This document shows positions 45,014 to 54,300 of a stretch of 64,000 nt of DNA, piece by piece. The translations under genes and the position numbers were made by a program. Source of the stretch: Marinicellulosiphila megalodicopiae (GTDB lineage Bacteria; Pseudomonadota; Gammaproteobacteria; Pseudomonadales; Natronospirillaceae). Numbering within the stretch: position 1 is the first letter of the stretch; every line of letters starts with the position of its first letter. The notes under the pieces were generated by a model, which was given only the letters and a program-made list of their open reading frames with translations, was not told the origin of the DNA and searched no databases. The stretch is taken from NCBI RefSeq assembly GCF_045862395.1, contig NZ_AP023087.1:1302001-1366000 (forward strand), read 5' to 3'.

Positions 45014-45898
45014 ATGTCTGTAAGAAAAAGAGGCCTTGGTAAAGGGTTAGATGCTCTTTTAAGTAGCCGAAATGACATCAGTCTAATCAGTGAAACAGCA
45101 GTTGAAAAAGTAGCTGATGGCACATTGAGGCAGGTACCAGTAGAGTTTATTCAGCGTGGCAAATATCAGCCGCGACGTGATATGTCAGCAGATGCATTGG
45201 AAGAATTGTCAGCGTCAATTAAAGCACAGGGCGTGATGCAGCCAATTGTGATTCGTCCTATTGATTCAAAAGACGAGCGTTATGAAATTATTGCCGGTGA
45301 GCGTCGTTGGCGTGCAAGTCAATTAGCAGGGTTAGATTCAATTCCTGCTGTGATTCGTACAGTCAGCGATGAAGATGCTATCGCGATGGCGTTAATTGAA
45401 AATATTCAGCGTGAAAATTTAAATCCAATGGAAGAAGCCATTGCGTTACAGCGCTTAAAACAAGAGTTTGAATTAACTCAGCAGCAAGTTGCTGATGCGG
45501 TGGGTAAGTCTCGAGTAACTGTGACGAATTTATTGCGTTTAATTGCGTTAACCGATGATGTTAAGCGTATGTTGGAGCATGGTGATCTTGAAATGGGGCA
45601 CGCTCGAGCATTATTAAGTCTGTCTGAAAAAGATCAAATTCATGCAGCCAAACAAGTTGTAGCAAAAGGATTGACGGTTCGTCAAACTGAATCATTAGTG
45701 CGTAAGCTTAATCAACCAGATGTGGAAGTGCAGCCAAGTCAGCAAATGACTGCCAATGTTAAATCATTAGAAACCAGTTTGGCGCAAAGATTGGGTGCAA
45801 GTGTGGATATTAAGCATAAATCGAAAGGTAATGGACAGTTAGTGATTAAATATAATAGTCTTGCTGAGTTAGATGGCATTTTAAAGCACATTAAATAA
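45014..45898 (+). CDS. parB: Chromosome-partitioning protein ParB (Spo0J)
   Basis: ParB binds parS sites, spreads on DNA as a CTP-dependent clamp and guides ParA. The 294-residue protein starts RKRGLGKGLDALLSS and has the CTPase box with GERRWRASQLAG. A helix-turn-helix follows (LTQQQVADAVGKSRVTVTNL), and a C-terminal dimer domain ends the protein. It follows parA by 20 bp with GGGAG as ribosome binding site. Confidence 0.96.
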   Translation: MSVRKRGLGKGLDALLSSRNDISLISETAVEKVADGTLRQVPVEFIQRGKYQPRRDMSADALEELSASIKAQGVMQPIVIRPIDSKDERYEIIAGERRWRASQLAGLDSIPAVIRTVSDEDAIAMALIENIQRENLNPMEEAIALQRLKQEFELTQQQVADAVGKSRVTVTNLLRLIALTDDVKRMLEHGDLEMGHARALLSLSEKDQIHAAKQVVAKGLTVRQTESLVRKLNQPDVEVQPSQQMTANVKSLETSLAQRLGASVDIKHKSKGNGQLVIKYNSLAELDGILKHIK

Positions 45899-45913
45899 AA
45901 GATAGGTGAAGAA

Positions 45914-46336
45914 ATGAAAAAGGTTGTTTGGTTGGTTGGATTGTATGCGGTGATTACAATCGTGCATGCAGGTAAAAAACTAACTGAAAATGAAATTTAT
46001 GATTTAAAAAATCCTTATAAAGCAGAGCTTAAGTATAAGCGATTTGAATACTGCAAAAACGGATTGATTCCTTTTCGTTCGATTGCTACTACGCCAAAAG
46101 CTGATCTTGACTCCAGTGTTGGGTTTTATGAATTTGATGCTGAAGATTTAAAATACGCTCAAACCAGAGTGATTCAGTTAGCTGTGACTCAAGGAAAAAA
46201 ATACAACGGAAAAAAAATCGATAAAGTGATCGGTAATTTTTGGAATGAATGTCTTGAGTTACCATTAGAATTTTTTAAAGACGATCAAGTTGAATCAGAT
46301 GCTTTAGAGTATGAAGAACTTGAGTCTTTGTTGTAA
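45914..46336 (+). CDS. Exported protein of unknown function
   Basis: I do not recognise this 140-residue protein. It starts with a signal peptide (KKVVWLVGLYAVITIVHA-G). The mature part is charged, with two cysteines (in EYCKNGLIP and NECLELPLE) that could form a disulfide, and it ends in an acidic tail. It follows parB by 15 bp with AGGTGAAG as ribosome binding site, so it is probably in the par operon, which ends at the terminator at 46400-46425. Confidence 0.75.
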   Translation: MKKVVWLVGLYAVITIVHAGKKLTENEIYDLKNPYKAELKYKRFEYCKNGLIPFRSIATTPKADLDSSVGFYEFDAEDLKYAQTRVIQLAVTQGKKYNGKKIDKVIGNFWNECLELPLEFFKDDQVESDALEYEELESLL

Positions 46337-46399
46337 CAAATAGGTTTAAAAATTATTGAGAATGTCTGAATGTTCTGTGTAGGTATTCTTGAGGTAATA

Positions 46400-46425
46400 A
46401 AAAAGGAGGCGATGCCTCCTTTTTT
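46400..46425. terminator. Bidirectional terminator between par operon and rsd
   Basis: AAAAAGGAGGC (46400-46410) pairs with GCCTCCTTTTT (46414-46424) around a GAT loop; both flanks suit convergent transcription. Confidence 0.9.
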
Positions 46426-46456
46426 GTGCCTAACTAACTAAATTGATTGTATCTGG

Positions 46457-46933
46457 TTAAGCAATGAGTTCACGATGTGACTCGTGCAAACTATGAATTA
46501 ATTGGTCTTCTTTTTGAAATCTGTCTTCTAATAACTCACCAATTGTCGATAATTCTAAATGCAGCTCGTTTAAATGTTCGCTGGTGTTTTTATCGTTGCT
46601 GTATTTATCATTAAAATCTAATAAATCTTGCGTATTCACTTTTAGTTGTGGGTAGATTTCTTTTGCAAGTTCTATTGAACCATCATCGAATTCTTTCGCC
46701 TCTTTAAATAGCTGCTCATACACTTCAAAGTGACCAGCAGAAACGTAATCCATCATCATTTGACAGAACGCTTTTGTTTTTACTTCTATAGAGGCGTCAA
46801 TTGGTGTGTACTGATCTAAACCTTCAATTGCACAGTAAAGTAAAATTACTTCTTGGCGCTCATTTAACCAACGATCTATTAACTCGTGGACGCCACCCCA
46901 TAGTTCTTTAGCATTTTTACAACGTTCTAACAT
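46457..46933 (-). CDS. rsd: Rsd/AlgQ family anti-sigma-70 regulator
   Basis: The 158-residue protein matches Rsd of Escherichia coli and AlgQ of Pseudomonas. It has RCKNAKELWGGVHELIDRWL at the start, then FCQMMMDYVSAGHFEVYEQL and LSTIGELLEDRFQKEDQLI. Rsd binds the housekeeping sigma factor RpoD and helps other sigma factors compete, mostly in stationary phase. It is all-helical with no membrane segment and is transcribed alone. The name algQ would be equally apt in a pseudomonad-like genome. Confidence 0.87.
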   Translation of the reverse strand: MLERCKNAKELWGGVHELIDRWLNERQEVILLYCAIEGLDQYTPIDASIEVKTKAFCQMMMDYVSAGHFEVYEQLFKEAKEFDDGSIELAKEIYPQLKVNTQDLLDFNDKYSNDKNTSEHLNELHLELSTIGELLEDRFQKEDQLIHSLHESHRELIA

Positions 46934-47222
46934 AGTGTGTATGCTCCCTAATTAAATAACAGTGGATGGAATATAAAGATTGCAGGTCGCAGGGACAAGC
47001 ATTTTATTTTGTTATTTCACATATATTTGAACTTGATTTATTTTGGATTTGAACATTATGCTGTTTCAGCCTATTTATGCTAACTAGATGTTATATAAAT
47101 TAAGGTTTTTAGGTCAAAATTGTTTTAACTTCTTAAGTTGCAAATGGATAGTTGGGCATGAGTCTTTCGTTTTAATCGAGCTGTGCTAATCTCAATATAA
47201 GTTAAATATAATTGGATAGGCT

Positions 47223-47612
47223 ATGTTTAAAGTACTAAAAAGCGTCAGTTTGGTTATTTTGTCTAGTTTGGTTTTAACGCCAATGGCATTTTCTAGAGAG
47301 TACGTGGAAATCAAACCGGAATTTATTGTGAATTACGGTATGGATCAAAAACTGCATTTTATGAAATTTGAAATGTCACTTAGGTTAGAAGACAGTGCAG
47401 ATGCGTTAGATGTAAATATCCATGCTGATTTAATACGGCATGAAATGATTATGTTAATGAGTCGCCAGGAAACTTCAGCCATAAATTCAGTAGAAGGTAA
47501 AATCGAAATTCAAGAACAAGCATTAGAGGCTATTCAAAAAGTATTTTTGGAAGAATTTGGAAAAAAAATGGTTGATCGTGTGTTGTTCCTAAATTATATC
47601 GTTCAAAAATAA
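47223..47612 (+). CDS. FliL-like exported protein
   Basis: The 129-residue protein has a signal peptide (LVILSSLVLTPMAFS-R) and a domain similar to the C-terminal part of FliL. That domain has YVEIKPEFIVNYG, MKFEMSLRLED and IRHEMIMLMSRQE, and ends with VDRVLFLNYIVQK. True FliL keeps its N-terminal helix as a membrane anchor at the flagellar stator; here that helix looks cleavable. No flagellar genes are near. It may be a stator-type accessory protein or a paralog with another role. Confidence 0.75.
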   Translation: MFKVLKSVSLVILSSLVLTPMAFSREYVEIKPEFIVNYGMDQKLHFMKFEMSLRLEDSADALDVNIHADLIRHEMIMLMSRQETSAINSVEGKIEIQEQALEAIQKVFLEEFGKKMVDRVLFLNYIVQK

Positions 47613-47726
47613 AGTATAAAAATCAAATAGTTACATCATTTATGGTGAAATTTGATTAAATAATAAACAAAATGATAAATAAATCACCTAAGTTGTTATT
47701 TTTAAAAGATTTTTTAAAAAATATGG

Positions 47727-47754
47727 TTGACTCTGCCAGTAAAAACATTAATAT
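47727..47754 (+). promoter_or_regulatory. Promoter of tRNA cluster
   Basis: TTGACT (47727-47732) and TAATAT (47749-47754) are 16 bp apart, followed by a C-rich discriminator (ACGCACCACG), as in stringently controlled tRNA operons. Confidence 0.75.
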
Positions 47755-47800
47755 ACGCACCACGTTAACGCAGTGACCCACTGAGTTAACAAGTTTGTAA

Positions 47801-47875
47801 GCGGGAATAGCTCAGTGGTAGAGCACAACCTTGCCAAGGTTGGGGTCGGGAGTTCGAGCCTCCTTTCCCGCTCCA
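47801..47875 (+). tRNA. tRNA-Gly (anticodon GCC)
   Basis: A 75-base cloverleaf has acceptor arms GCGGGAA and TTCCCGC, an encoded CCA, the D-arm AGCTCAGTGGTAGAGC, anticodon loop TTGCCAA (GCC at 47833-47835) and the T-arm GTTCGAGCC. It is first in a Gly-Cys-Leu cluster, the same order as glyW-cysT-leuZ of Escherichia coli. Confidence 0.97.
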
Positions 47876-47894
47876 AATTATAGGCCATGTTAGT

Positions 47895-47968
47895 GGCTGG
47901 ATAGCAAAGTGGTAATGCTGTGGACTGCAACTCCGCCATCGTCGGTTCGATTCCGACTCCAGCCTCCA
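47895..47968 (+). tRNA. tRNA-Cys (anticodon GCA)
   Basis: A 74-base cloverleaf has acceptor arms GGCTGGA and TCCAGCC, encoded CCA, anticodon GCA in the loop of GGACTGCAACTCC, and T-arm GGTTCGATTCC. It is second in the cluster. Confidence 0.97.
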
Positions 47969-48042
47969 ATTGCAGTCTAAAGTATGTAGCAATATTAGTT
48001 ACAAGTAGGACACCAAATCCTACTATAAAAAAGTCCCTCGAT

Positions 48043-48128
48043 GCCCGGGTGGTGAAATTGGTAGACACACAAGACTTAAAATCTTGCGACTTCTGGTCGT
48101 GCCGGTTCGATTCCGGCCCCGGGCACCA
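48043..48128 (+). tRNA. tRNA-Leu (anticodon TAA)
   Basis: An 86-base tRNA has acceptor arms GCCCGGG and CCCGGGC, encoded CCA, anticodon TAA in CAAGACTTAAAATCTTG, the long variable arm of leucine tRNAs and T-arm GGTTCGATTCC. It is last in the cluster. Confidence 0.97.
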
Positions 48129-48310
48129 CGTTTTAAAAATCCCCTATTATAAAATAATTATTTCAATCTGAAATACATTAACTTCCCATTATTATCTATT
48201 AAAAATTTCAAATGTTCATTTATTACGTTCAATTAAATATTCAAAAGTCTTAATTGTGTCTAGCTCATTTTATTAAATTAGCTACTTGATGCATGTTGTG
48301 AAAAGTTTTC

Positions 48311-48339
48311 TTAATTTTTGGTGGTTGATTGCGTATAAT
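48311..48339 (+). promoter_or_regulatory. Probable gltX promoter
   Basis: TTAATT (48311-48316) and TATAAT (48334-48339) are 17 bp apart and end 36 bp before the gltX ATG. Confidence 0.6.
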
Positions 48340-48375
48340 ACGCCCTTTTTCCAAACTGAATTTTGAGAGCTCTAA

Positions 48376-49872
48376 ATGACAAAAGTTCGTACTCGAGTAG
48401 CGCCTTCCCCAACAGGTGATCCGCACGTAGGCACAGCCTATATCGCTTTATTTAACCGCGTATTCGCAAAAAGCCAAGGCGGTGAATTTATATTACGTAT
48501 CGAAGATACGGATCAGTCGCGCTCCACGCCAGAATCAGAGCAATCCATTATGGATTCTCTAAAGTGGTTAGGATTGGATTGGGATGAAGGGCCGGATTGT
48601 GGTGGTCCTCATGAGATTTACAGACAGTCAGAGCGTAAAGAAATTTACCAAAAGCATTGTGCAGACTTAGTTGAAAACGGCCATGCCTTCCATTGTTTTT
48701 GTAGCACTGATCGTTTAGATCGTTTACGTCGCGAACAAAAAATCAATTCACAACCAACAAAATACGATGGTTTGTGCAAAGGTTTAACAAAAGAAGAAAT
48801 TGCTAAGCGTCATGCTGCAGGCGAAAAATCCGTAGTGCGTATGGATATTCCTGTTGAAGGCGAATGTATTATTCATGATGAATTACGCGATCCCATTGCT
48901 GTTGAATACAAACAAATCGACATGCAGGTTCTTTTAAAGTCTGATGGTATGCCGTCGTATCATTTAGCCTGTGTGGTTGATGATCACTTAATGGAAATTA
49001 GTCATGTGATTCGCGGTGAAGAGTGGATCTCATCGACACCTAAACATCTGTTGTTATACCAATACTTTGGTTGGACTCCGCCAAAATTCTTCCACTTACC
49101 TTTATTGCGTAACGCAGATAAATCAAAGTTAAGTAAACGTAAAAACCCTACTAGTGTGGATTATTATCGTAAAATGGGTATTTTACCTGAAGCGTTAATT
49201 AACTATTTAGGCATGATGGGTTGGACGATGCCAAAAGGCGAAGAGAAATTCTTATTACAAGAAATGATCGATAACTTCGATATTTCTCGTGTTTCTCTTG
49301 GTGGTCCTGTTTTTGATGTTGAAAAACTAGAGTGGTTAAATGCTCGTTACATTCGTGAAAACTATTCAACGGATGAGTTTGTAAGTGTATTAAAAGAATG
49401 GGCGTTCAATGAAAAGTACATCAATCAATTTATGCCATTAGTGCAAGAGCGTGTGACAAAATTGTCTGATGTGGCACCATTGGCAGCATTTTTCTTTTCG
49501 GGTATGCCAAAAATTAACGAAGAAAGTTTTGCTCATAAGAAAATTGATTTAGACACCATTAAGAAAATTTTGCAATTAACATTGTGGAAACTAGAAACTC
49601 AGCGTCATTGGGATAAAGAAAATATCATGGCCGATGTAAAAGCCATTGGTGAACATTTGGAAATTAAATTCCGTGATGTGTTGTTTCCAATGTTTATCGC
49701 AATAGCTGGCACAAGCCAATCAGTATCCGTTTTAGAAGCGATGACGATATTAGGGCCAGACATCACTCGCGGTCGTTTGCGCTTTGCTGTAGATCTTTTA
49801 GGTGGGTATTCTAAGAAACAATTAAAAACATTGGAATCAGAATTCACAAAGATTGCTGCGTTTTTAGATTAA
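48376..49872 (+). CDS. gltX: Glutamyl-tRNA synthetase
   Basis: The 498-residue class I synthetase charges tRNA-Glu. The HIGH-type motif is in APSPTGDPHVGTAYIALFN, and the KMSKS-type motif is SKLSKRKN near residue 257. RIEDTDQSRS and RGEEWISSTPKHLLLYQYF are also typical. The C-terminal anticodon-binding helical domain is complete. GAGAGC precedes the ATG. It follows the tRNA cluster and ends at a strong terminator. Confidence 0.97.
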   Translation: MTKVRTRVAPSPTGDPHVGTAYIALFNRVFAKSQGGEFILRIEDTDQSRSTPESEQSIMDSLKWLGLDWDEGPDCGGPHEIYRQSERKEIYQKHCADLVENGHAFHCFCSTDRLDRLRREQKINSQPTKYDGLCKGLTKEEIAKRHAAGEKSVVRMDIPVEGECIIHDELRDPIAVEYKQIDMQVLLKSDGMPSYHLACVVDDHLMEISHVIRGEEWISSTPKHLLLYQYFGWTPPKFFHLPLLRNADKSKLSKRKNPTSVDYYRKMGILPEALINYLGMMGWTMPKGEEKFLLQEMIDNFDISRVSLGGPVFDVEKLEWLNARYIRENYSTDEFVSVLKEWAFNEKYINQFMPLVQERVTKLSDVAPLAAFFFSGMPKINEESFAHKKIDLDTIKKILQLTLWKLETQRHWDKENIMADVKAIGEHLEIKFRDVLFPMFIAIAGTSQSVSVLEAMTILGPDITRGRLRFAVDLLGGYSKKQLKTLESEFTKIAAFLD

Positions 49873-49940
49873 TTGAGCAGTTTTAATTAAAAACTTATTG
49901 AGTAGTTTTATATCAGGGGTTTCCAAATAAGGCTGAAATT

Positions 49941-49994
49941 TGCACATAAATCAAACATTAATTGTATTTTGTTTGATTTATGTGCATTTTTTTT
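49941..49994 (+). terminator. Strong terminator after gltX
   Basis: A perfect 16-bp stem, TGCACATAAATCAAAC (49941-49956) with GTTTGATTTATGTGCA (49971-49986), runs into eight T residues. The loop is 14 bases. Confidence 0.9.
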
Positions 49995-51384
49995 GCCGAT
50001 TCATAATCACTCATTGGCATAAAAAATTCACCTAAATATTTAAGCGTTATTTCAGGTTTTAAATAATCCTTGGAATCATTTAAGGATTATATTTATGTTA
50101 CTTCGTAATACGTTATCACTTTTTTATAATGGTACGTCATTTCTTTTTTCTTTCCTTTTTTCTTTCTTTTTTTCTTTCTTTTTTGGTTTACATTAGTTTT
50201 AACTTAAAAGCAGGGTCGATAATAATTAATCTGAGGGTTGGGTATTTTATTGTTAGCGCCATTAAAAGTACTCGATCTTTTTTGAAGAATATACCTGTAT
50301 CTGTGGGGTGTTTCTAATTACTGATTCGGTTTTTTGCTCGTATGTTGTTACTTGAGTGTCTTTTTTTATTTTATAAGCTTGATCTAGAAATTATTTAATA
50401 ACTCTTCTGCTTTTCGATTGACATATTCTGAACCAAAATGACTTTGAGTCCTTTAAATTTTGGAAGTTAATGATTTGATCTTATTTTCTTATTTTCTTAT
50501 TTTCTTATTATGGAATTAAATATTGTTCACGGATTTTTTATCGATTCTTTATTTTTAAATTGCGTAACCTTATCTACTGGGTCGATTTGATACACACTTT
50601 TTTCCAAAATTGACTTGGTACACCTTGCTAATCCTTATGAAGTCAATATTTTTTTGCCTGGTGTTAACTTTGAATATTTTGATTTTGTGTTGTGAATGTT
50701 TGCGCTTGTTGTATGTAGGTTTTTGATTGACGAAACTTTTGTTTTTGGACGGGGTATTTTTGGACAAGGTATATTGGGGCGATGTATATTTTGGAAAGGA
50801 GTATCTAAAATTTTTAATTTTATTATTTTTCAAAAGTATGTTTGTATAATTTTTTTATAACATGTTTACATGGATGTTAAGAAGATGTTTGGTCTTTAAG
50901 ATTATTAATATATCGGACTAATTTTTTTTACTTCATTTATTTTTGTGGGTGTCAATTTTGCATTTATGGTTTGTTTATGTTCTATTGGTAAGGCGAGTTA
51001 ATTACTGGCAGGATGGAAGTGATTTTTTTCATTAGAAATTGAATAATTGCACCTTTTTTATACGTGTTCCTGTTATGTTATAAAATTTTATAGGTTTTTT
51101 TGATAAAAGATACCATACATTTTTTATCAAAATTACGAAAAATGTAACGTTAATATTTCCTTGATAAAAGATTCAAGGGCTTGAAGCTTTCAGGTTGTTT
51201 GAATTCATAATCGGTTTCATTGTATGGTTATGAACGAAATACGCTCTTTATATTCATTTCATGGTGTAGTGAACTAATAAGAGTGAGCTAATAAGAGTGA
51301 GCTGATTAGATTTAGCTCATTTTATGTTGGACAAGGCTGGGGGATCTTAATCCCGTAAATAAGGTTTTAATCGACTAGGCTGAA
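49995..51384. other. 1.4-kb AT-rich gene-free region with pyrimidine tracts
   Basis: No convincing gene is seen. The plus strand is markedly T-rich. It holds a polypyrimidine tract of CTTT-type units at about 50138-50184 and a TTATTTTC repeat at about 50480-50511. TTGATAAAAGAT occurs twice near 51098 and 51162, the first copy pairing with TTTTTATCAA near 51121. A 14-bp unit (AATAAGAGTGAGCT) is repeated twice near 51277-51305. A frame of 87 codons on the minus strand (50570-50833) is Lys/Asn/Ser-rich and probably chance. Part of this may be the regulatory region of putA. Confidence 0.6.
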
Positions 51385-54300
51385 ATGAAGGAATATAAAT
51401 TCAGTAACGTGCTGGGTACTCCAGCAAACTATAAATACAACAATTCTTTTAAGGGCAAACTTATGCTGTATAACGAACCGTTCAATACTGACTGTCCTAT
51501 ACGTCAGAAAATCCGCGAGTATTATCATATCGATGAAAATGTGGCCGTTGATCATATATTGCCTTTAGCCGAAGTAAACGTCAGTGCTCGAAGTCGCGCT
51601 TGGGAGCGCGCTCGTAAGATGGCGTTACAAATTCGTAAAGATGAAGCAGGTAATGGTGCAATTGACGCGTTATTAAAAGAATACACATTATCAAGTGAAG
51701 AAGGTGTGGTGTTGATGTGCTTGGCTGAGGCTTTATTGCGTGTCCCCGATCATCATACTCAAGACACATTGATTCGTGACAAAGTGTCTCAAGGTAAATG
51801 GAGCAGTCATTTAGGCAGCAGCGATTCGTTATTTGTTAACGCATCTTCATGGGGACTATTAATTACAGGTGCCATGGTAAATTACAGCGATTCACGTAAA
51901 AAGGACAGTTTTGGTTTATTAAAAAAAGTCATTGGTCGATTGGGTGAGCCCGTTATTCGTAAATCAATGAACTATGCAATGAAAATTATGGGCAAGCAGT
52001 TTGTTATGGGTGAAACCATTAAAGATGCAACCGTAAGAGCAGCAACAAAAGAACAGCAAGGTTATGTGTATTCTTATGACATGCTTGGCGAAGGCGCGCG
52101 CACCATGGCGGATGCTGATCGTTATTTTAAATCCTATCAAAATGCCATTGATGTGATTGGCAAAGTGGCTCAAACATCTGGAAAAAATGACCCTCGTAAA
52201 GTGCCTGGTATTTCTGTGAAACTTTCTGCGATTCATCCTCGTTATGAATTTGTGCAAAACGAACGTGTCATGAATGAAATAGTACCCAAGCTTAAAGCAC
52301 TATGTTTACAGGCTAAAAGTTATAATATTGGTTTAACGGTTGATGCAGAAGAGTCTGAGCGATTAGAGATTTCTTTGGATGTCATTGAAGCTGTTTTTAT
52401 GGATAAAGAATTAGGCAATTGGGCAGGGTTTGGTATTGCTCTACAGGCGTATCAAAAACGCGCATTGTTTGTGGTCGATTGGTTAAGACAATTAACCTTG
52501 CGTGCGGATCGAAAAATGATGGTGCGTTTGGTGAAGGGCGCATATTGGGACAGTGAAATTAAACATGCGCAAAAAGATGGACATCAATATTTCCCAGTGT
52601 TTACACGTAAGTCTTCAACAGACGTGTCGTATCATGCTTGCGCTAATAAATTATTAGAATACCGAGACAGTATTTATCCACAATTTGCCACTCATAACGC
52701 TTATACCGCCGCCACCATTGTTGAATTAGCAGGAGACGATAAAGACGGTTTTGAGTTTCAGTGTTTACATGGCATGGGAGATTCTTTGTATGATCAAATT
52801 GTACTGAGTGAAAGTATTCAATGTCGTATTTATGCACCCGTAGGACGACACGAAGAATTATTGGCTTATTTAGTTAGACGTTTACTTGAAAACGGCGCGA
52901 ACTCTTCTTTTGTTAATGCCATTGTTGATGAGTCTCAACCGGTTGAAACGTTATTGGCCGATCCAGTTGAAAAAACTCAGCGCTTAAAAGACAAAACCAA
53001 TCATCAAATAAGTAATCCGTTAGATTTGTATCAAAACACAAAAGGGTTAGGACGTGAAAACTCTAAAGGTTTAGATTTAACAGACATTCAAAAAATTACT
53101 GAATTAAAATATACATTAGATACTTGGTTTGATAAAAATCAGTTAAATAATACAACGACTGACAAAGATGCAGTAGCGGTTAAAAATCCTGCTAATCATA
53201 ATGAAGTGATTGGATTCGTGCGTTATCACAATAAAGATGACATGCAAAAAATGATTAATACCGCACAAGGCACATTTGAATCTTGGTCGCATACTCCAGT
53301 CGAAGAGCGTGCAAGATTATTAAATAATATTGCAGACATACTTGAAAGACACACACATGAATTAATTGCGTTGTGTATTAAAGAAGCAGGCAAGGTTGCA
53401 CAGGACGGCATTGACGAAGTAAGAGAGGCGGTTGATTTTTGTCGTTACTACGCAAACCAAGCCATTGAACTTGAAACAGATGAGCGACTACAGGCTCGTG
53501 GTGTCGTGTTATGTATTAGCCCGTGGAATTTTCCGTTGGCAATATTTTTAGGTCAAATTGCAGCGGCTATTTCTACAGGTAACACTGTAATAGCCAAACC
53601 TGCTGAACAAACCAGCTTGATTGCACTGCGCACCATTGAGTTATTGCATTCAGCAGGACTGCCGCAAGGTGTGGTACAAATAGTGATTGCAAGCGGTAAA
53701 TTAGTTGGCGAAATTATTGTACCTAATGACCATGTTCAAACGGTGATGTTTACTGGATCCACACAAACCGCCACAATTATTTCACAAATTTTGGCAAATA
53801 GAGGTGGTGATCAAGTGCCGTTTATTGCAGAAACAGGTGGTCAAAATTGTCTGATTGTGGATTCGACTGCCCTGCCTGAGCAAGTGGTTGACGATGTGAT
53901 TTCATCGGGTTTTCAATCTGCGGGACAGCGTTGCTCTGCTTTGCGTGTCTTGTATTTACAAGAAGATATTGCTGATACTGTGATCACTATGCTGACAGGC
54001 GCCTTAAAAGAATTAACAATAAGTGATCCACAAAAATTAAGTACCGATGTCGGTCCTGTTATTGATCAAAAAGCGTTAACCGCATTAACGTTACACAGTG
54101 ATTATATGCAAACTCATGGACAGTTATTATTTCAATGTGAAATTTCAGATGAAGTTAGTGCTAAATTATCTGAAAATGAACATTTCTTTTTTGCTCCAAG
54201 ACTTTACGAAATTAAAAATATTAATGTATTAAAGCATGAAGTATTTGGCCCCTGTGTGCATGTCATAAGATTTAAGGGGGAGGAAATAGAGCAGATTGTT

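Noticed and set aside
47748..48171. Several frames across the tRNA cluster
   Set aside because: They are shadows of three clear tRNA genes.
50129..50317. Frame of 62 codons beginning HFFFLSFFLSFFLSF
   Set aside because: It is the translation of a CTTT pyrimidine tract; no ribosome binding site and no protein-like composition.
50570..50833. 87-codon minus-strand frame with Lys/Asn/Ser-rich short repeats
   Set aside because: It mirrors the T-rich plus strand, matches no family I know and has no clear ribosome binding site.
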